DNA of 64,000 nt from Alteromonas confluentis (GTDB taxonomy: Bacteria > Pseudomonadota > Gammaproteobacteria > Enterobacterales > Alteromonadaceae). Position 1 is the first letter of the stretch. Each line of letters opens with the position of its first letter. The translations under genes and the position numbers were made by a program. Where the stretch lies: contig NZ_MDHN01000034.1 of NCBI RefSeq assembly GCF_001757105.1, forward strand, positions 18,944 through 82,943, read 5' to 3'. Under the pieces are notes generated by a model that saw only the letters and a list, made by a program, of their open reading frames with translations, searched no databases and was not told the origin of the DNA. This document shows positions 58,044-64,000 of this stretch, piece after piece.

Positions 58044-59051
58044 TCAGAAACCTGATAACAGGTTTTTGATCAGGCTATCTGCCGACTGCCCGGTGGCCTG
58101 TGCTTTAAAATTCAGTACCATGCGGTGACGCAAAACCGGGATCGCAATTTTGCGAATATCCTGTTCCATCACTTCAAAGCGATTATCCAGCAATGCCACA
58201 ACCTTAGCTGCCAGCATCAGGCTCTGGATCCCACGAGGTGATGCACCCAGACTCACAAACTCATTCACCGACGGCGATGCATACTGACTGTGCGGTTGTG
58301 TGCCCATCACCAGTTTTATTGCAAAGGCTTTCGCCGCTTCCGATACGCTTACATCACGAACAATGGTACGCATACGAATCAGTTCTTCACGGTTTGATAC
58401 AGGCTTAAGCTCAATGTTTAAGCCGCTGGTGGTTCTGTCGATGATGGTGTGATAGTCCTGCTCGCTAGGGTAGCCAACTTCAAGCTTAAACAGAAAGCGG
58501 TCGAGTTGTGCTTCAGGTAGCGGATAGGTCCCTTCCTGATCAACCGGGTTCTGGGTTGCCATAACGCAAAAAGGCTCGTCTAGCTTGACGGTGCGTTTGC
58601 CCACGGTAACCTGCTTTTCCTGCATCACTTCAAGCAGGGCAGACTGGGTTTTCGGCGTCGCCCGGTTAATTTCGTCAGCCAGTACCAGGTTAGATACAAT
58701 GGGTCCCGGCTGAAAGGTGAGTTCATGACCGCCGTTTTCATTTTCCAGCAGCACCGATGCGCCCTGGATGTCTGCGGGCATCATGTCAGGCGTAAACTGA
58801 ATACGGGAAAACGGTAAATCTACCGACCGGCTTATTGCACTGACCAGCATGGTTTTACCCAGCCCCGGAACGCCTTCCAGTAGCACGTGGCCACCGGCGC
58901 AAAGGGCGGTGAGCACGCCTTCGACCACGGCTTCCTGGCCGACAATCATTTTGCCAATTTCGGTTTTTATGGCATGAAAGGTTTCACAAAAAAACAGGAT
59001 GCTGTGTTCTGCGTGATCCGCAGTGCTGATGGTGCTGGCGCTAATTGTCAT
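58044..59051 (-). CDS. MoxR-family AAA+ ATPase
   Basis: 335 residues. ATG 59051 lies inside the end of the upstream gene (11-bp overlap) and is preferred over a frame opening at 59102. Walker A GVPGLGKTM near 63, Walker B ADEINRATPKTQSALLEVMQE near 125, sensor MATQNPVDQEGTYPLPEAQLDRF near 165. The C-terminal lid is present (SPRGIQSLMLAAKVVALL). MoxR ATPases act as chaperones that assemble or activate VWA-containing complexes, here presumably the three downstream VWA-like proteins. Confidence 0.95.
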   Translation of the reverse strand: MTISASTISTADHAEHSILFFCETFHAIKTEIGKMIVGQEAVVEGVLTALCAGGHVLLEGVPGLGKTMLVSAISRSVDLPFSRIQFTPDMMPADIQGASVLLENENGGHELTFQPGPIVSNLVLADEINRATPKTQSALLEVMQEKQVTVGKRTVKLDEPFCVMATQNPVDQEGTYPLPEAQLDRFLFKLEVGYPSEQDYHTIIDRTTSGLNIELKPVSNREELIRMRTIVRDVSVSEAAKAFAIKLVMGTQPHSQYASPSVNEFVSLGASPRGIQSLMLAAKVVALLDNRFEVMEQDIRKIAIPVLRHRMVLNFKAQATGQSADSLIKNLLSGF

Positions 59052-60555
59052 TTGCGTTCTCGTTATGTTGTGAATTCTGATGTTGTTGCTGGAAAAAATC
59101 ACTGAGCATTTGTTTTTCCCAGAATTGCGTAGCGGGTTTCTGCTGTACCTGCGCTGACTGCACGGTTTGCCCCCGGCTCGCTGATATGGTTTCTGTCATC
59201 GGTTTTTCTTCAGACGGTTGCTTCTCGGTGATGGACTTTTCACGTCCTGGCCCGGGCGTACCAATAAACTGATCTTCCATCGGCACCGCGAGCATCAACT
59301 GATTGATGCCCCGTGACTTCTTCTGCGCGTCATCGCCCTGGGTGTTACTGTTCTGGCTGTTACTGTTCTGCTGCGACCCCGAAGACTGTTGCTGCTGACC
59401 ATTCTTTTTGCCACTGTCCTGTTTCTTATTATTTCTCTGCGCTTGCTGTTGGCCGGAAGGTGCTGCAGGCGGTTGCCCGGCCTGGTTTTGCTGCTCGTCC
59501 TGCTGGGCTGAATTACTGTCCGTCGACGCGCTTTTATTCTCGTCTTTACTATTCGCGTCAGCTTGCTGGCTTTCCTGCTGCGGACCAGCCTGACTGTTGT
59601 CAGACTGACTGCCAGAATCTGTCTGCGAGTTTTCTGAGGTTAATCGGGCCATAAGCGGTGGTGGCAGCTTAGTAACAATGCGCAGTTCGCTATTTTTTTG
59701 TGCCTTTTCCGGTACCGCTTTTGCAGCTGCCGCTCCCGCTGAGCCGGTTGTTGCGCCACTTTCTGCGGCATCGCCAGATTCCATGCTTTTCTCTGCCTGA
59801 GCGGGATTGGTGGCGTCGGGACCGTGCTGGCTTTGTCTGGCATTATGATTTTCTGACGTAGATAAGCGATTGCGCCCGGGCGCTGTCGATGTGCTGCTAA
59901 GTGCCGATTGTACGATTTCCTCAAATTCAGTGATGTCTGCTTCGGCTGGATTCGAAAATACTGATGGGAATTCTGTGCGCAACATGGCGGTGATGACCAC
60001 GAGTACAGAAAGCAACAGAGAAAGCCCCCCAAACACCTTTTGCCTGCGGGTGAGCGAATGGGGGCGAACAGGAAAGGGCACCAGTTCATGATTCGATGCT
60101 TTTTCTACGGAAATACGGCAACTGGCAAGTGCAGCCTGCTCAAAGCCCGTCGGTGCCTTAATCTGAAAAAACTCATCGGCTATTTGCAAGTCATCTTTAA
60201 ACCCAAGCTGATTGTCGTATAAGGCAAGTGACTGCTTTCTTGTGGTTTTGGTTGTGAGTCCGACAAACAGTAAACTGAATGCGTATACGCCTGCAGGTAT
60301 GATAGCCAGGCTCATCACCAGCAGTGCAATTGCTGCTGTCACAGAGAAGCCGGGTAACAAAAAAAGCAGTACACAAAGCAGCGGCGAAACCCATAATGCA
60401 CGACATGCATAATCCATTGCTTTATGACGGTGACAACTCACTGCGGCGCGACGGAAAAACGCAGCACCTCTCTGTGCGAGCAGATTAAGTTGTAACTCTG
60501 TTTGAGATGCCTTTGTCGATTGCATTGTCCTGCCTGTAAGCCGTGTTTCATCCAT
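59041..60555 (-). CDS. Membrane protein with long Gln/Ser/Asn-rich region, unrecognised
   Basis: 504 residues; ATG 60525 after CAGGAC is an alternative start. Hydrophobic segments at about 52-73, 75-100 and 175-195. From about 215 to 470 the chain is low-complexity: Gln, Ser, Asn, Ala and Asp-rich (QQDEQQNQAGQPPAAPSGQQ; SGSQQNSNSQNSNTQGDD). It is presumably disordered, in the periplasm or cytosol. Near the C-terminus QFWEKQMLSDFFQQQ could be a short helix. No family recognised (distantly DUF4175-like in layout). As first gene of the operon, overlapping moxR by 11 bp, it is probably a component of the same machine. Confidence 0.8.
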   Translation of the reverse strand: MDETRLTGRTMQSTKASQTELQLNLLAQRGAAFFRRAAVSCHRHKAMDYACRALWVSPLLCVLLFLLPGFSVTAAIALLVMSLAIIPAGVYAFSLLFVGLTTKTTRKQSLALYDNQLGFKDDLQIADEFFQIKAPTGFEQAALASCRISVEKASNHELVPFPVRPHSLTRRQKVFGGLSLLLSVLVVITAMLRTEFPSVFSNPAEADITEFEEIVQSALSSTSTAPGRNRLSTSENHNARQSQHGPDATNPAQAEKSMESGDAAESGATTGSAGAAAAKAVPEKAQKNSELRIVTKLPPPLMARLTSENSQTDSGSQSDNSQAGPQQESQQADANSKDENKSASTDSNSAQQDEQQNQAGQPPAAPSGQQQAQRNNKKQDSGKKNGQQQQSSGSQQNSNSQNSNTQGDDAQKKSRGINQLMLAVPMEDQFIGTPGPGREKSITEKQPSEEKPMTETISASRGQTVQSAQVQQKPATQFWEKQMLSDFFQQQHQNSQHNENANDN

Positions 60556-60713
60556 GGTTCTATTTCACACCAGCTAACTTGCACCAACCTTGCAGACTCT
60601 TCTGAATTTCGTCTTTTTTGCCCTTTTTTTACTCAATATGGCTTAGTCAGACTCGTGCAAGGTTGCTATGCCTTAATGACCTGACATCAAGAAACCGTTC
60701 AGGAGAAAAAGGT

Positions 60714-63473
60714 TTGTTCAAAAGCAAGAAAATTCCTGTGGCTATCATGCTGAGTAGCCTGCTTTCTGTGGCCGGGTGCAGCAGCACGACAATCACGCCG
60801 CAACCCCAGCCAGCACCGGCTTTCAGTAAAGTGGATATTCAGTACGATAAGTTCACGTTGCCGAATGGTTTGACCGTTCTGGTGCATAGCGATCACAGCG
60901 TGCCAGATGTGTTTGTTGGCGTTTGGTACAAGGTGGGTTCGAAGAACGAGGCAGATGGCAAAACCGGTTTTGCGCATCTTTTTGAACACCTTATGTTTCA
61001 GGACACCATTCACCGTAAAGGTGAATATTTTGTGCCACTGGAACAGGTGGGCGCGGTTGGCATAAACGGCACCACCAATCTGGATCGAACCAACTTCTAT
61101 CAGACAGTACCTTCCAACGCCATCGATGTGGCCCTGTGGATGGAATCTGACCGCATGGCTTACCTGGGCGACAGCATCGATCAGGCCTTTATTGATGAAC
61201 AGCGTGCGGTAGTCAAAAATGAAAAACGTCAGGGACAGTTGCGCCCCGGCGCCAGTGTTTATGAACGTTTTCTTGCGAACTTCTATCCGAAGGGACACCC
61301 TTACGATCACACCACCATAGGTTCCATGGAAGACCTCGATAGTGCCACCTTGCAGGATGTATCTGACTGGTTTGAGAAAGCGTACGGTGCATCTAATGCA
61401 GTACTGGTGCTCTCTGGTGATATCGATGTAGAAACGGCGAAGCAAAAAGTCACTTATTATTTTGCCGATGCACCCGCTGGTGAACCCATGGACAAAATTG
61501 CCCAGTGGATCCCGGAGCTGACGACAATTAAACGTGACGTTATCTACGACAAAGTGCCAACAGTAAATCTGAATCGCATTTGGTCGTTACCCAATAATAA
61601 GAGTCAGGACACCACCATCATGGAACTGGTGGCCCGTACTCTGGCTGGTGGGAAAAACACGCCGCTTTATGATTTGTTAGTGGATGAAAAAGACATCGCG
61701 CTGGGCGTGAGTGCTCATGTTCAGCCCAATGACGTTTCCAGTGTTTTCTCTCTTGATATCGGGTTGAAACTCGGTGCGGATGTGGAACAGGCGAATCAAC
61801 TCATTGATCAGGCGCTGAACGACTATTTTCTTGAAGGCCCTGCGCAGGAAAAACTGGATGGGATTAATCTCGCCGGTGAAATATCGCTGCTTCGTTCCAT
61901 GGAAAGTAATCAGGCCATCGGTACACACCTGATTGATGGCGAAGTGCACCATGATAATCCACTCTTTCTGAATACCCAGCGCGCGTGGATCCAGTCGGCG
62001 ACCCCTGGACAGGTTAAACAGACAGCGCAAAAATGGCTGGATAAACCTTATTACGATATTCAGCTAATGCCTCTGCCAGACGTAAAAAGCATGAACGCTA
62101 AAGTGGATCGTTCAGCGGTACCTGCAGCCGGTGAGTTTACCGGCAAGGTGACTTTGCCCGATATTCAAACCACTACACTGGAAAACGGCCTGAAGGTGGT
62201 GGTTGCTCAGCGGGATAATCTGCCGCTGGTCGATGTATCTATGCAGTTCACAACCGGCTCGCTGGTGGATGAGTTTTATGCACCGGATACCGCCAGCAAT
62301 GCCTTCAGACTCATGGCAACAGGCACGCAACAATACAACATGGCTGAGTTGTCCCGCAAACTTGAAGCGCTGGGCATGCAGTTTAACAGTGGAGCGGGTA
62401 CCCGCGAGAGTGGCGTAAGCTGGAGTGGACTGAGCGAAAACCTGGATGATACCTTTGCGATAGCCGCTGACATTATCCGTCATCCTGCCTATCCGGAAGC
62501 GGAAGTCAGCAAAGTGCTGCAAAACATCGACACCGCTTACAATGCTTACGAACAAAATCCCATGCAAGCCGCTTCTGGCGCTTACTCAAAAGCCATCTGG
62601 GGCAGTACGCATCCGTTTGGTAAAATCACTACCCGGGAAGAAGCCAAAACTCTGAGTCGCGACATGATCCAGTCTTTCTACGATAACGAGATTGGTCCGG
62701 CAGGAGCGACTTTGTATCTGGTGGGTGATATTACGATAGAAAACGCGGAAAAGCTGGCGAAGACCTACTTTGCAGACTGGCAAAAAGCGCCTCGTCACCC
62801 CATTCCTGAAATTGCTGCTCCGGTTAGCCAGACCGGTAAAATTATCCTGATCGATGCCCCCGGAGCCGTGCAAAGCAGTATTAGTGCCGGTCATATTCTT
62901 GGTGAGTTTAACAAGAATACGTCTGCGGTTGAGTCGTTGATGGATGCGGCGCTGGGTGCAGGCTTTAACAGTCGTCTGAATATGAATCTGCGTGAAGACA
63001 AAGGCTGGGCTTATGGTTTCAGTGGCGGGATCAGCAACGCGCCAGACGGCCCTCGGGTTTTCACCGCCAGCGGCACAGTGCAGGCCGACAAAACCGCTGC
63101 CTCTATGCTGGAAATCCAGAAAGAAATCAGTGCTTACATCAGCAATAAGCCTATCACTGCGGCCGAACTGGAGCGCGACAGAGATTCTGCGGTGTATTCC
63201 ATTCCTCAGGGCTTTAATAACAATGGCGCGATACTGAAAACCCTGATCAATGCCGATTTGAATAACCTGCCGTATCGCCGTGTTGAGACGTCAGCGAAAC
63301 GACTTAAAGCCGTTACTGCAGAGCACATTATGGCGCTTGCTAACAAGACTTATCACCCGGATGAACTGGTATGGGTAATTGTGGGTGACCTTAAAAAGAT
63401 AGAGCAGGATATCCGCGATACACATCTGGGTGATGTGGAAGTGTGGGATGTGTACGGAAACAAACTCAGGTAG
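60714..63473 (+). CDS. M16-family zinc metallopeptidase lipoprotein
   Basis: 919 residues with TTG at 60714 as start: it follows CAGGAGAAAAAGG and opens a lipoprotein signal (MFKSKKIPVAIMLSSLLSVAGC). The longer frame from 60618 lacks a ribosome site. Two M16 halves: the first has the inverted zinc motif HLFEH (residues 88-92), the second (from about 490, LENGLKVVVAQRDNLPLVDV) lacks it and is structural. This is the pitrilysin/pqqL-like layout of periplasmic or outer-membrane zinc peptidases. It is divergent from the MoxR operon. A terminator-like hairpin and a group II intron follow. Confidence 0.93.
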   Translation: MFKSKKIPVAIMLSSLLSVAGCSSTTITPQPQPAPAFSKVDIQYDKFTLPNGLTVLVHSDHSVPDVFVGVWYKVGSKNEADGKTGFAHLFEHLMFQDTIHRKGEYFVPLEQVGAVGINGTTNLDRTNFYQTVPSNAIDVALWMESDRMAYLGDSIDQAFIDEQRAVVKNEKRQGQLRPGASVYERFLANFYPKGHPYDHTTIGSMEDLDSATLQDVSDWFEKAYGASNAVLVLSGDIDVETAKQKVTYYFADAPAGEPMDKIAQWIPELTTIKRDVIYDKVPTVNLNRIWSLPNNKSQDTTIMELVARTLAGGKNTPLYDLLVDEKDIALGVSAHVQPNDVSSVFSLDIGLKLGADVEQANQLIDQALNDYFLEGPAQEKLDGINLAGEISLLRSMESNQAIGTHLIDGEVHHDNPLFLNTQRAWIQSATPGQVKQTAQKWLDKPYYDIQLMPLPDVKSMNAKVDRSAVPAAGEFTGKVTLPDIQTTTLENGLKVVVAQRDNLPLVDVSMQFTTGSLVDEFYAPDTASNAFRLMATGTQQYNMAELSRKLEALGMQFNSGAGTRESGVSWSGLSENLDDTFAIAADIIRHPAYPEAEVSKVLQNIDTAYNAYEQNPMQAASGAYSKAIWGSTHPFGKITTREEAKTLSRDMIQSFYDNEIGPAGATLYLVGDITIENAEKLAKTYFADWQKAPRHPIPEIAAPVSQTGKIILIDAPGAVQSSISAGHILGEFNKNTSAVESLMDAALGAGFNSRLNMNLREDKGWAYGFSGGISNAPDGPRVFTASGTVQADKTAASMLEIQKEISAYISNKPITAAELERDRDSAVYSIPQGFNNNGAILKTLINADLNNLPYRRVETSAKRLKAVTAEHIMALANKTYHPDELVWVIVGDLKKIEQDIRDTHLGDVEVWDVYGNKLR

Positions 63474-63512
63474 AAATCAGCTTCAATAGTTCATAGTGTC
63501 ACCCTGACCTTT

Positions 63513-63541
63513 GCCCGGCTTCGTATGAACCGGGCTTTTTT
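63513..63541 (+). terminator. Terminator-like hairpin after the M16 gene
   Basis: GCCCGG (63513-63518) pairs with CCGGGC (63530-63535), with extra TTC/GAA pairing inside, then TTTTTT. It lies 40 bases after the stop. It may be the gene's own terminator, or part of the intron's domain I if the intron begins at 63496. Confidence 0.7.
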
Positions 63542-63888
63542 GTTTGCCCAGCGAAGCTGGCAAACCCGTCAGGTTGAAAGAAACCTGAATCACCCTGACT
63601 GAGGGGAAGATAATCCGAATGGCAAGGGCGTTGCTGGCCAACGGCAGGGTCTGAAGGAAGCCATAGGAAGTTAGAAGTACACAACGAAAGTGAACCTGAT
63701 TCGGCAATGCAGGAGGGTAAGCGTGCAAAATAGCGTGAAGCCCGATACTCGGTCAGTCCTGTATTGTGCTTGAGGGTGGGATTTCTAACAGGGAGCCGGT
63801 GCAGTAACTGGGGAAGCCTGACACCGTCTCTGGTGATAAACCAGAAGCATCTGTACGAGAGGAGACTCAAGGCAGGTGTTGGTGCGAG

Positions 63889-64000
63889 GTGGCAGATGAT
63901 GCCGTAGTAGTGAGTAAGGTCCGGCCTGAGAAAGCCAGTAATGGTGTGGAGGATAAAACCGGACTGACCATCTGCATTAAGTCAGATGGGGTCTTTACAG
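63889..64000 (+). CDS. Group II intron reverse transcriptase/maturase, N-terminus only
   Basis: Open frame to the window end from GTG 63889 (37 codons) or GTG 63910 (30 codons). The readable N-terminus MADDAVVVSKVRPEKASNGV... followed by KTGLTICIKSDGVFT resembles the leader of intron-encoded RT-maturases. This stretch precedes the reverse transcriptase domain in such proteins. The RT, maturase and endonuclease domains would lie beyond base 64000. Confidence 0.7.
   Translation, partial: MADDAVVVSKVRPEKASNGVEDKTGLTICIKSDGVFT

Larger units (their letters stand above)
63496..64000 (+). mobile_element. Group II intron, 5' part, truncated by the window edge
   Basis: Densely structured non-coding sequence (GTCAGG...CCTGAC and AGGTT/AACCT hairpins near 63568-63599, many short stems), followed directly by a reverse-transcriptase/maturase opening frame: the plan of a bacterial group II intron with its ORF beyond domain I. 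GTGTC at 63496 resembles the GUGYG 5' end; the hairpin opening at 63542 (GTTTG) just after a T run is an alternative boundary. The 3' part is outside the window. Not an insertion sequence: no terminal repeats or transposase seen. Confidence 0.75.

Overview
The window looks like chromosome of a marine gammaproteobacterium of the Alteromonas type. The grounds are the gene families and not a database match: two large TonB-dependent receptors, a secreted lipoprotein pullulanase, a cyoABCDE quinol oxidase set, RhlE, Dld, and many outer-membrane and secreted proteins, at moderate GC with dense coding. I saw no rRNA, tRNA or CRISPR array.

Layout. 1-9.5 kb: a chemoreceptor cut by the left edge, a TonB receptor divergent from a LysR regulator, an endonuclease/exonuclease/phosphatase protein coupled to a phospholipase D-VTT fusion, and a small beta-barrel protein. 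9.8-18.6 kb: an esterase-like hydrolase, then an alpha-glucan unit in which a TonB receptor is followed 11 bp later by a GH13 pullulanase lipoprotein, with a LacI/MalR-like operator upstream. 18.6-24.1 kb: cyoABCDE on the minus strand plus a small membrane protein and an exact FNR-type site. 24.8-31.3 kb: asd with a hairpin leader, a TIGR03643-like protein, a cysteine synthase-fold enzyme, a porin plus PstS-like mini-protein pair, and a GGDEF-EAL protein. 31.6-41.7 kb: a cold-shock protein, RhlE helicase, D-lactate dehydrogenase, a Tat-exported Dabb protein, an MscS channel, a RelE/HigB-type toxin-antitoxin pair, a CoA-transferase, a hydrolase and an NAD(P)-binding protein.

41.8-46.2 kb holds a compact four-gene plus-strand unit: DUF4331 protein, acidic cadherin-like lipoprotein, TPR protein and HupE/UreJ-type membrane protein. 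Acidic, Ca-binding-like motifs recur in it. I consider it the best candidate for an undescribed system. 46.3-60.6 kb: a two-DTG aspartyl protease, then a six-gene minus-strand operon with overlapping or near-touching genes: Gln/Ser-rich membrane protein, MoxR ATPase, DUF58, BatA-like, VWA protein and a 1924-residue exported repeat protein. This is an enlarged MoxR/Bat-type system and the second main candidate. 60.7-63.5 kb: an M16 metallopeptidase lipoprotein. 63.5-64 kb: the 5' part of a group II intron with the first codons of its reverse transcriptase, running off the right edge.

Starts were often moved inward from the longest frame because a Shine-Dalgarno sequence or signal peptide favoured a later codon. 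Three starts look like TTG or GTG. Products are family-level calls from motifs read by eye.
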